A DNA stretch of 64,000 nt, from the NCBI RefSeq assembly GCF_001425305.1, contig NZ_LMEE01000002.1, positions 65,284 through 129,283 on the forward strand. Reading direction: 5' to 3'. This DNA comes from Phenylobacterium sp. Root1290 (GTDB taxonomy: Bacteria; Pseudomonadota; Alphaproteobacteria; Caulobacterales; Caulobacteraceae). The position numbers were made by a program, and so were the translations under genes. Positions 6,931-14,309 of the stretch are shown piece by piece. Position 1 is the first letter of the stretch; the number at the start of each line of letters is the position of its first letter. The notes beneath the pieces are model-generated. The model did not search any database. It worked only from the letters and a program-made list of their open reading frames with translations, and was not told the DNA's origin.

Positions 6931-9087
6931 ATGCTCAAGCTACATCATTCGGTCGTCGCCAGCCGGCGCTCGGCGTCGCTGCTGGTCTTGGCCGCCGCCA
7001 TGCTCGTCCCCGTCGCCGCCACGGCGGAAGAGGCGGCCGACGAAAAGAAGGAAGTCGAGGCCCTGGTCGTCTATGGCCGCGGCGCCACGGCGAACACCAC
7101 CGCGACCGGCCTGGACCTCACCCCGCGCCAGACGCCCCAGTCGCTCAGCATCATCACCCGCCAGCAGATCGAGGATCAGGGCGCCTTCAAGGTGACCGAC
7201 GTGCTGGCCTACACCACCGGCATCTCGCTGAAGGCCGTCGACCGGGGCCGCAACCAGCTCTCGGCGCGCGGCTTCGAGATCAGCAACTTCCAGATCGACG
7301 GCGTCCCGTTCGAGAACGGCAATGTCGGGCTAGAGGAAACCAGCACCGCGATCTACGAGCGGGTCGAGGTGGTGCGCGGCGCCACCGGCCTGCTGCAGGG
7401 CGCGGGCGAGCCGTCGGCTTCCATCAACCTGATCCGCAAGCACGCCGACGCGCGCGAGTTCACCGGCGAGCTCACCCTGGAAGCCGGTTCCTGGAACACC
7501 TTCGCCGCCACCGCCGACGTCACCGTGCCGTTCACCCAGGACGGCGCGGTTCGCGGTCGCTTCGTGGCCCAGATCTATGACAAGGACGCCTTCGTCGATC
7601 TCGAAAGCTCCAAGGGCTACACCCTCTATGGCGTGATCGACGCCGACCTCGGCTCCAACACCCGGCTCAGCGTCGGCGCCAGCCAGCAGGTCGACGAGCG
7701 CAGCGGCGTCCTCTGGGGCCAGCTGCCCTACTGGTACACCGACGGCACGCGCACCAGCTGGCCGCGCTCCAAGACCAGCGCCGCCAAGTGGAACCAGTGG
7801 GACACCACCGAGCAGACCGCCTTCGTGACGATCGAGCACGCCCTCAGCCCCACCTGGTCGATCCGCGGCGACGTCAGCTACCACCGCCAGGTCGAGGACT
7901 CGAAGCTGCTCTGGATGTGGGGCGACCTCGACCGCCAGACCGGCCAGGGCATGAGCGCCTGGCCCTACTGGTACAACGCCGCGCCCGAGCAGTGGAACGC
8001 CAGCCTCTCGGTCAAGGGCGACTACGAACTGTTCGGCCGCCAGCACGAGCTGATCGTCGGGGGCATGTACAACCGCCTCTCGGGCGGCTGGAGCAACCAG
8101 GACCCGGTCGGGCCGGTGGCCGACTCCGGCGACTTCCGCCTCTGGGACGGCAGCTACCCCGAGCCCGCCTGGGGCCCGCGCTACGACATGTCCGGCATCG
8201 GCACGACCGAGCAGAGCGCCATCTACGCGGCGACCCGCTTCCAGATCCTCGACAACCTCAAGCTCATCGCCGGCGGCCGCCTGAGCAACTGGAAGCGCGA
8301 GGAGGAGGTGGCCATGTACACGCCGGCCGCCTTCACCTTGAAGGAGAGCAATGTCTTCACGCCCTATCTGGGCCTGATCTACGACATCAACGACACCCTG
8401 TCGGCCTATGTCAGCTACACCAGCATCTTCGATCCGCAGAACTACCGCGACCGCAACGGCGACTATCTCGACCCGCTGGAAGGCGACAACTACGAGGCCG
8501 GCCTGAAGGCCGACCTGCTGGACGGCACCCTGCGCGCCTCGGGCGCCATCTTCCGCGTCGAGCAGAACAATTTCCCGGTCGTCGACGACGGCTACTTCGT
8601 GCCCGGAACGATCGATCCGGCCTATCGCCCGGCCCAGGGCACAGTCTCTGAAGGCTACGAGCTCGAGCTCGCCGGCCGCCCCCTGCCCGACTGGGACATC
8701 AGCGTCGGCTGGAGCCAGTTCACGGCCAAGGACGGCGACGGCGTGCACGTCCAGGCCCACCATCCGCGCAAAGTGCTGCGTCTCTCGACCAAGTATGAGC
8801 TCTCGGGCGCCCTCGACCGCCTCAGCCTCGGCGGTTCGCTGCGCTGGGAAAGCCGCCCGCCGCAGACCGCGGTCAATCCCGGCACGAACCTCGTCGAAGC
8901 CGTCGGCCAGCCGTCCTACGTGGTGGTCAACCTGCTCGCGCAGTACGACCTGACCGACCAGACGACCGTCCAGCTCAACGTCAACAACGTGTTCGACGAG
9001 ACCTACTACAGCAACAACGCCTGGTTCGCGGGCTTCGTTTACGCCGAGCCGCGCAACGCGCGCCTCACCCTGCGCCACACGTTCTGA
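6931..9087 (+). CDS. TonB-dependent siderophore receptor
   Basis: The protein is 718 residues from the ATG at 6931; a TTG at 6904 would add nine residues. A basic signal region and hydrophobic core end near ATAEE, followed by a VEALVVYG TonB-box-like stretch. The plug domain carries the siderophore-receptor wording TPQSLSIITRQQIEDQG, LAYTTGISLK, DRGRNQLSARGFEI and ERVEVVRGATGLLQGAGEPSASINLIRK, typical of FhuE/FpvA-type receptors. The beta-barrel ends in LTLRHTF with the terminal Phe needed for BAM insertion. It should import a ferric siderophore across the outer membrane with TonB/ExbBD energy. No siderophore biosynthesis or inner-membrane uptake gene is adjacent. Confidence 0.93.
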   Translation: MLKLHHSVVASRRSASLLVLAAAMLVPVAATAEEAADEKKEVEALVVYGRGATANTTATGLDLTPRQTPQSLSIITRQQIEDQGAFKVTDVLAYTTGISLKAVDRGRNQLSARGFEISNFQIDGVPFENGNVGLEETSTAIYERVEVVRGATGLLQGAGEPSASINLIRKHADAREFTGELTLEAGSWNTFAATADVTVPFTQDGAVRGRFVAQIYDKDAFVDLESSKGYTLYGVIDADLGSNTRLSVGASQQVDERSGVLWGQLPYWYTDGTRTSWPRSKTSAAKWNQWDTTEQTAFVTIEHALSPTWSIRGDVSYHRQVEDSKLLWMWGDLDRQTGQGMSAWPYWYNAAPEQWNASLSVKGDYELFGRQHELIVGGMYNRLSGGWSNQDPVGPVADSGDFRLWDGSYPEPAWGPRYDMSGIGTTEQSAIYAATRFQILDNLKLIAGGRLSNWKREEEVAMYTPAAFTLKESNVFTPYLGLIYDINDTLSAYVSYTSIFDPQNYRDRNGDYLDPLEGDNYEAGLKADLLDGTLRASGAIFRVEQNNFPVVDDGYFVPGTIDPAYRPAQGTVSEGYELELAGRPLPDWDISVGWSQFTAKDGDGVHVQAHHPRKVLRLSTKYELSGALDRLSLGGSLRWESRPPQTAVNPGTNLVEAVGQPSYVVVNLLAQYDLTDQTTVQLNVNNVFDETYYSNNAWFAGFVYAEPRNARLTLRHTF

Positions 9088-9093
9088 TCCAGA

Positions 9094-9122
9094 GCCGGCC
9101 GCCGGACCTTCCGGCGGCCGGC
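9094..9122. terminator. Strong hairpin after the siderophore receptor gene
   Basis: A perfect 13-bp stem (GCCGGCCGCCGGA with its complement) closes a 3-nt loop directly after the receptor stop at 9087. There is only a weak T-rich tail, so it may be a stabilising or Rho-assisted terminator rather than a classical intrinsic one. Confidence 0.6.
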
Positions 9123-9161
9123 GCGTCTTGCGCCGACGCGTCCACTCGGTAGAACGTCGGC

Positions 9162-9992
9162 ATGTCCACGACGTCCACCAATCCCGCCTACGACATCGCC
9201 CTGCACGCCGCCGCCCCGGGGCGATGGACGACCCACGCCGCGCCCGAATGGCGCAATCCCGGCGGCGGGCTCTGGGGCGGCTACGCGCTCGGCCTCTGCG
9301 TCAGGACGCTGCAAGCCGAGCCCGAGGCGAGCGGCGAAGTCCTCTCCATGACCCTCACCTACGCCGCCGGCCTGCCCCCGGGCGAGCTTGACGTGCGCAC
9401 CCGCCGCCTGCGCCAGGGCGGCTCGATCGGCGTCTGGGAGGTCGAATTGCGGCCGCAGGGCGTCGAGGATGTCGGCGTCCACGGCATGGTCACCATGGCG
9501 CGCCGGCCGCCCACCCCGCCGTTCGCCTTCGCCAGCCTGCCGCAAGCCCCCGCGCCCGAGGACCTGCCCACCCCCGATCACCCGGCCGGCCCGATGCACT
9601 TCGGCGCCTCGGCCTTCGAGCGGCGGACCCTGGACGGCTTCCCGCCCCGGCCCGGCGGCGACTCCCGCTCGCTGGCCTGGGTGCGCCCCCGCAACGGGGC
9701 CTGGGACAAGGCGCTGCTGGCCATGGTCACCGACAACTCCGCGCCGCGGGCCATGTACGCCCTCGACCGGGTGATGACGACGACCCTGTCGCTGACCGCC
9801 TACCTGCACGCGCGCGAAGACGAACTGGCCGCGATCGGCGACGACTACATCCTGATCGAGTGCGAAGGCCGCGTCGGCGGCGGCGGCGCTTCGGACGAGC
9901 GCTCCAGCTACTGGTCGCGCGACGGACGCCTGCTGGCCACCAGCGAGCAGCTGGCCTGGTACCGCCAGACCCCAGCCGTCTCGCCCGAGTAG
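9162..9992 (+). CDS. Acyl-CoA thioesterase-like (double hotdog) protein
   Basis: The protein is 276 residues with no signal peptide. The N-terminal half has WRNPGGGLWGGYALGLCVRTLQ, the helix and loop seen in TesB/4HBT_3-type thioesterases. The second half has SLAWVRPRNG, an MVTDNSAPRAMYAL segment and VMTTTLSLTAYLHA, matching the second hotdog where the typical Asp-Thr/Gln active-site residues lie. It ends with GGGASDERSSYWSRDGRLLATSEQL, the usual last strands. It is expected to hydrolyse acyl-CoA thioesters in the cytoplasm; chain preference is unknown. It stands alone between a receptor and a PQQ enzyme. Confidence 0.82.
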   Translation: MSTTSTNPAYDIALHAAAPGRWTTHAAPEWRNPGGGLWGGYALGLCVRTLQAEPEASGEVLSMTLTYAAGLPPGELDVRTRRLRQGGSIGVWEVELRPQGVEDVGVHGMVTMARRPPTPPFAFASLPQAPAPEDLPTPDHPAGPMHFGASAFERRTLDGFPPRPGGDSRSLAWVRPRNGAWDKALLAMVTDNSAPRAMYALDRVMTTTLSLTAYLHAREDELAAIGDDYILIECEGRVGGGGASDERSSYWSRDGRLLATSEQLAWYRQTPAVSPE

Positions 9993-10070
9993 CCTCACCG
10001 CTCGCCCCGCCCCGCTCGCCGCTCGTCCCAGGGCGCTTTTCTCAAGGCGGTCCGGCGGGAACATCGGGCC

Positions 10071-11999
10071 ATGATTCAGCGCCTCGCCGCCTTCGCCCTT
10101 TCCGTCCTCGCCCTCTCCGCCTGCGCCCCGGCGGCGGCTCCGCCTGCGCCCGCGCCCGACGCCGACTGGCCCTATTACGGCGGCGACGCGGGCGGCCAGC
10201 GGTTCTCGCCCGCCGCCCAGATCACGCCCGCCAACGTCAAGGGGCTGAAGGTCGCCTGGACCTACTCCACCGGCCACATGCAGACGCACGCCGACGCGGT
10301 GCGGCGCGCGGCGTTCCAGGCCACCCCCATCCTGGCCGGCGGCCGGCTCTTCCTCTGCAGCCCGTTCAACGTCGCCAGCGCCCACGACCCCGGCACGGGC
10401 AAGGCGCTCTGGACCTTCGATCCCAAGATCGACGCCGCCCTGCGCTATCCCAACAGCTTCAACTGCCGCGGCGTCGCCTACTGGCGCGACCCCGCCGCCC
10501 CGGCGAACGCCCCCTGCGCCGAGCGCATCTTCATGGCCACCAACGACCGGCGGCTGTTCTCGCTCGACGCCGCCACCGGCCAGGCCTGCGCGGGCTTCGG
10601 CCAGGGCGGACAGGTCGACGCCATGCCCGGCGCCCAACTGGCCCGGCCCGGCGGCGCCCAGATCACCTCGGCCCCGGTGGTCATCGACGGGATCGTGGTC
10701 GTCGGCTCGTCCATCGACGACAACCAGCGGGTCCGCGAGACGCCCGGTGCGGTGCGCGCCTTCGATGGCCGCACCGGCGCCCTGCGCTGGACCTACGACC
10801 CACTGCAGGGGGCTGGCCCCGGCGTCGTCGCCGGCGCGGCCAACGTCTGGGCGCCGATGTCCACCGACCCGGCCCGCGGCTTGGTCTTCCTGCCCACCTC
10901 CAGCCCCAGCCCGGACTTCTACGGCACGGCGCGACCGGGCGACGCCGCCCACGCCAACTCCGTCGTCGCGGTCAGGGCCGCCACCGGCGAGGTGGCATGG
11001 GCCTTCCAGACCACCCACCACGACGTCTGGGACTATGACGTCCCGGCCCAGCCCACCCTCGCCATGCTCAGCTATCGCGGCGGCCCGGTCCGGCCCGCGG
11101 TGATCCAGACGACCAAACAGGGCCTGGTCTTCACCCTCGACCGCGAGACCGGCCAGCCGATCATCCCGGTCGAGGAGCGCCCCGTGCCCCAGGGCGGCGA
11201 GGTCGGCGAGGTGCTCTCCCCGACCCAGCCCTTCCCCGTCGCGCCGGAGCCCTTGGCCCCCAGCCGCATCGCCCCCGACGACGCCTTCGGCCTGACCCCC
11301 TGGGACCGCGACGCCTGCCGCAAGCTCATCGCCGGCGCCCGCAACGAGGGGCTCTACACCCCGCCCGGCACCAAGGGGACGATCGTCTACCCGTTCACGG
11401 GCGGCGGCTCGAACTGGGGCGGGCTGGCCTTCGACGCCCGCCGCGGCGTCGCCTTCCTCAACACCTCCTCGGCCCTGCACAAGGTGACCCTGATCCCGGC
11501 CGCGGAGGTCGCCGCCGCCAGGCAGGCCAACCCCGACATGGAGATCAGCCCCCAGGCCGGCGCCCCCTACGGCATGCGTCGCGAACTGCTGGTCTCGCCG
11601 CTCGGCCTGCCCTGCAACCCGCCGCCCTGGGGCCTGCTCACCGCCGTCGATATGACCACCGGCAAGGTGCTGTGGCGCACGCCGCTGGGCACGACCCGCG
11701 ACCTGGCGCCCGGCTCGCAGTTCTTCGTCCGCGGAGTCGGCACGCCGAACATGGGCGGCCCGATCGCCACCGCCTCGGGCCTCGTCTTCATCGGCGCGGC
11801 CATGGACAACTACCTGCGCGCCTTCGACGCGAAGTCCGGCCAGGAACTCTGGAAGGGCCGCCTCCCGGCCGGCGGCCAGGCCACCCCGATGACCTACGTC
11901 TGGAAGGGCCGCCAATACGTCGTCATCGCCGCCGGCGGCCACGCCAAGGGCGACACCAAGCGCGGAGACCAGGTCGTGGCCTTCGCCCTGCCGCAGTAG
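10071..11999 (+). CDS. PQQ-dependent dehydrogenase (membrane-bound glucose/quinate dehydrogenase type), lipoprotein
   Basis: The protein is 642 residues. The signal peptide ends in lipobox LSAC with Cys18, so it is lipid-anchored and faces the periplasm, and no membrane-spanning domain is visible. The rest is an eight-bladed quinoprotein propeller: WPYYGGDAGGQRFSP at the start, repeated TGxALW/TGEVAW tryptophan-docking motifs, TTHHDVWDYDVPAQP and LPCNPPPWGLLTAVD, all typical of the glucose/quinate/shikimate dehydrogenase branch. It would oxidise a sugar or polyol outside the cytoplasm and pass electrons to the respiratory chain. No PQQ synthesis genes and no cytochrome c domain are present here, so the electron acceptor is unknown. 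Confidence 0.92.
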   Translation: MIQRLAAFALSVLALSACAPAAAPPAPAPDADWPYYGGDAGGQRFSPAAQITPANVKGLKVAWTYSTGHMQTHADAVRRAAFQATPILAGGRLFLCSPFNVASAHDPGTGKALWTFDPKIDAALRYPNSFNCRGVAYWRDPAAPANAPCAERIFMATNDRRLFSLDAATGQACAGFGQGGQVDAMPGAQLARPGGAQITSAPVVIDGIVVVGSSIDDNQRVRETPGAVRAFDGRTGALRWTYDPLQGAGPGVVAGAANVWAPMSTDPARGLVFLPTSSPSPDFYGTARPGDAAHANSVVAVRAATGEVAWAFQTTHHDVWDYDVPAQPTLAMLSYRGGPVRPAVIQTTKQGLVFTLDRETGQPIIPVEERPVPQGGEVGEVLSPTQPFPVAPEPLAPSRIAPDDAFGLTPWDRDACRKLIAGARNEGLYTPPGTKGTIVYPFTGGGSNWGGLAFDARRGVAFLNTSSALHKVTLIPAAEVAAARQANPDMEISPQAGAPYGMRRELLVSPLGLPCNPPPWGLLTAVDMTTGKVLWRTPLGTTRDLAPGSQFFVRGVGTPNMGGPIATASGLVFIGAAMDNYLRAFDAKSGQELWKGRLPAGGQATPMTYVWKGRQYVVIAAGGHAKGDTKRGDQVVAFALPQ

Positions 12000-12000
12000 G

Positions 12001-12762
12001 CTAGGCGCGGAGCGCCACCGCCGGCAAATCGAAGACCAGCAGCCCCGGCGCGTCGAGCGGCAGTTGCGCCGCGACCTCGCCGTCCGGGGTCAGGACGGCG
12101 GTCGGGCCCCAGCCGACCAGCCCGTCCCGTGCGCCCGTCACATCGGCCGACATCAGCCACAGGCCGGTCTCGCGGCACCGCTCGCCGCGCACTTCATTGT
12201 GCCTGTCGCGCCACGCGATGGCGGCGGGCGTCGGCAGCATGTTGTTGGCCGGGCAGAGCAGCAGCGAGGCGCCCTGCTCGGCCACGCTCCTGGCGGCGCT
12301 GGCGAAATTGGTGTCGAAGCAGATGTTGATGCCGAAGCGCAGGCCCTCGACGACGTAGGTCGCAGCCTCCTCCCCAGCCCGAAAGCAGCGCTCGCGCCCC
12401 AGCAGGTGGCGCTTGCGATAACGCCCGACCACCGCCCTCCGGTGGATGACGGCCGCCGTGTTGTAGAGGTCCTCGCCGTCGGCCTCGATCAGCCCGACGA
12501 CGATCATCGGCGCGTGCTCGGGCATTTGGCTGAGCAGGTCCGCGAACCGCGGCCCGCCGAGGTCGAAGGCGACGCGTCGCGCGTCGTCCGCCTCGGTCAG
12601 ATAGCCCTGCAGAAAACCCTCGGGAAAACACAGCAGCGCCGCGCCCCTGGCGCGCGCCTGCTCGGCGACCTGCAGCAGGCAGGCGAACGCGCCCGGAACG
12701 TCGTCCAGGAACTCCGGCGTCTGGGCGGCCGCGATCCGCACGGTACGCGTCGCCTCCCTCAC
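12001..12762 (-). CDS. Carbon-nitrogen hydrolase (nitrilase superfamily)
   Basis: The protein is 253 residues with no signal peptide. It has the Glu-Lys-Cys triad of the nitrilase superfamily: E48 in LLCFPEGFLQGY, K117 in YRKRHLLG and C148 in GINICFDTNF. These enzymes hydrolyse amides or nitriles to acids and ammonia. The GTG start overlaps the stop of the DUF1080 gene by 4 bp (GTGA), so the two are co-transcribed. The length is slightly short of the usual 260-280 residues but complete. The substrate is not identifiable from the motifs. Confidence 0.9.
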   Translation of the reverse strand: MREATRTVRIAAAQTPEFLDDVPGAFACLLQVAEQARARGAALLCFPEGFLQGYLTEADDARRVAFDLGGPRFADLLSQMPEHAPMIVVGLIEADGEDLYNTAAVIHRRAVVGRYRKRHLLGRERCFRAGEEAATYVVEGLRFGINICFDTNFASAARSVAEQGASLLLCPANNMLPTPAAIAWRDRHNEVRGERCRETGLWLMSADVTGARDGLVGWGPTAVLTPDGEVAAQLPLDAPGLLVFDLPAVALRA

Positions 12763-13538
12763 TGCGCCGGCGCCAGCTCCCGCACCCAGATGTTTCGGAA
12801 GCTGATCGGCTCGCTCGGGTCGCGGTGCGCCTGCAGCTTGATGGGCGACTTGCCGTGCGCCTTGTACTTGGGCTTGCCGATGAACACGGTCTCCCCGGCC
12901 AGCACGGCGCCGTCCTGCACCAGCACGCCGTTGTGCAGCACCGTTGCCCGCGCCGGCGTGACCAGCGCCCCGTCCGCGCCGAACGTCGGCGCCCGCCAGA
13001 TGACGTCATAGCTCTGCCATTCGCCGGGCTTGCGGCTGGCGTTGGCCAGCGGCGCGTGCTGTTTGTAGAGGCTGGCGGCCTGGCCGTTCACATAGGTCGG
13101 GTTCTGATAGGAATCGAGGATCTGCAGCTCGTAGCCGGCGTCGCCGCCGCCGGTCGACGCCAGGAACAGCCCGCTGTTGCCGCGCGCCTGGCCCTCGCCG
13201 GTGATGTCCGCCGGGATGCGCCACTCGATGTGCAGTTGATAGTCGCCGAAGCTGCGCTTGGTCTCGATGTTGCCGGCCGCCTTGTTCACGGTCAGCGCGC
13301 CGGCGTCCACCGTCCAGCCGGCGGGTCCCTTGTCCTTGGTCGCCACCCATTCGGAGAGGTCCTGGCCGCCGAACAGCACCACCGCATCGGCCGGCGCCGC
13401 GCCCGCCTCGCCGCCCGCCGCGACTATAGGCGGCTGCGGCGTCCAGACCTCGGTGTCCTTGGGCAGCAGCTGCGCGCCGCAGGCCGTCCCGACCGACAAC
13501 GCCGCCAACGCGGCCAGCGCCGCGAACCTTGTCTTCAT
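12759..13538 (-). CDS. DUF1080 / 3-keto-disaccharide hydrolase-like exported protein
   Basis: The protein is 259 residues with an N-terminal signal peptide (a possible, atypical lipobox Cys near residue 20). The body matches the concanavalin-like DUF1080 fold: VVLFGGQDLSEWV, DYQLHIEWRIP, GNSGLFLAS, GYELQILDSYQNPTYVNGQAASLYKQHAPLANASRKPGEWQSYDVIWRAP and a C-terminal FRNIWVREL. Characterised members hydrolyse 3-keto-glycosides in the periplasm. It overlaps the nitrilase gene, so both belong to one operon. The oxidoreductase/TIM-barrel operon at 1-4012 is of the kind that would make or use such 3-keto sugars, but they are separate transcripts 8.7 kb apart. Confidence 0.88.
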   Translation of the reverse strand: MKTRFAALAALAALSVGTACGAQLLPKDTEVWTPQPPIVAAGGEAGAAPADAVVLFGGQDLSEWVATKDKGPAGWTVDAGALTVNKAAGNIETKRSFGDYQLHIEWRIPADITGEGQARGNSGLFLASTGGGDAGYELQILDSYQNPTYVNGQAASLYKQHAPLANASRKPGEWQSYDVIWRAPTFGADGALVTPARATVLHNGVLVQDGAVLAGETVFIGKPKYKAHGKSPIKLQAHRDPSEPISFRNIWVRELAPAQ

Positions 13539-13616
13539 GGCTAGTTTCCTCCCAGCGCCGCCTGTCTTGGACCACGCCGCCGCGCCTCGTCCAGCGCCGC
13601 TTGCGCGCGGGCGCGC

Positions 13617-14195
13617 TCAGAACCTGTAGGCCGCGCGCAGTCCCAGGCTGTCGGCGCCGTCGTGGGTGTCGCTGCTGAACTGGCCGTTACTCCAGTGCTG
13701 GCCCTCCAGCTCGACGGCCCAGCGCTCGTTCAGCCGGTAGCCGACCGCAAAGGTGGCGTGAAACACCCAGCGCTTGTCGAACTCTATGTACTCGTCGCGG
13801 GCGGCGCGGCGGCGCAGGTTCTCCTCGTGGGAAACCCCCGCCTCCGGCCTCGGCAGATAGAGCGACCCGTCGTGCACCGCCACGCCCGCACCCAGGTCGA
13901 GATAGGTCTTCTGGCGCTCGAAACGCCAGATCAGCCCGCCCTGCGCATAGTTGGTGTAGCCGTCCAGGCTCAGCTGCGTGCTGACGAACGGCCGCGGCGC
14001 GCCGATGGCCTTCAGCGCCGACGCCGGCGGGAACAGGTACTCGACAATCACCGAGCTCCCCACCTCCGGTTCGTGGGGCGAGTAGCCCACGCCGACCCGA
14101 AGCTCTTGGGCTTGCGCATGACCGCCGAGTGCAGCCGCCAGCGCCGCCGCGGCCCCGCCATGCGCCCACCGGCGAAGAAAGTTCGCGTGCTTCAT
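13617..14195 (-). CDS. PagL-like lipid A 3-O-deacylase (acyloxyacyl hydrolase)
   Basis: The protein is 192 residues. A signal peptide (to about residue 30, AQAQ) is followed by a small beta-barrel with alternating strands and a terminal Phe (LRAAYRF). Near the C-terminus the segment EGQHWSNGQ gives the H-x-S-N motif of PagL (H167, S169), the catalytic His and Ser of lipid A 3-O-deacylase. The third residue, Glu 12 positions after the Ser in PagL, is not at that place here; D179 or D182 may take over. It would sit in the outer membrane and trim lipid A. It is a monocistronic gene with 78 bp to the DUF1080 start. Confidence 0.75.
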   Translation of the reverse strand: MKHANFLRRWAHGGAAAALAAALGGHAQAQELRVGVGYSPHEPEVGSSVIVEYLFPPASALKAIGAPRPFVSTQLSLDGYTNYAQGGLIWRFERQKTYLDLGAGVAVHDGSLYLPRPEAGVSHEENLRRRAARDEYIEFDKRWVFHATFAVGYRLNERWAVELEGQHWSNGQFSSDTHDGADSLGLRAAYRF

Positions 14196-14309
14196 CGCCC
14201 CAAGGTAAGCGGGGCCGCCAGAGCCCGCCTATGAGGTGAAACCCTCAGGCCCTGACCGGTTCTCGGCTGACGCTCGCGCGCCTTCCGCGATCGTCGCGGC
14301 CGGGCGCCC

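Noticed and set aside
9039..11942. A 967-codon open frame on the minus strand across the thioesterase and PQQ dehydrogenase genes
   Set aside because: It mirrors two convincing plus-strand genes, has Arg/Gly/Ala/Asp-rich low-complexity translation and no recognisable motif. High GC at third positions opens antisense frames throughout this window.
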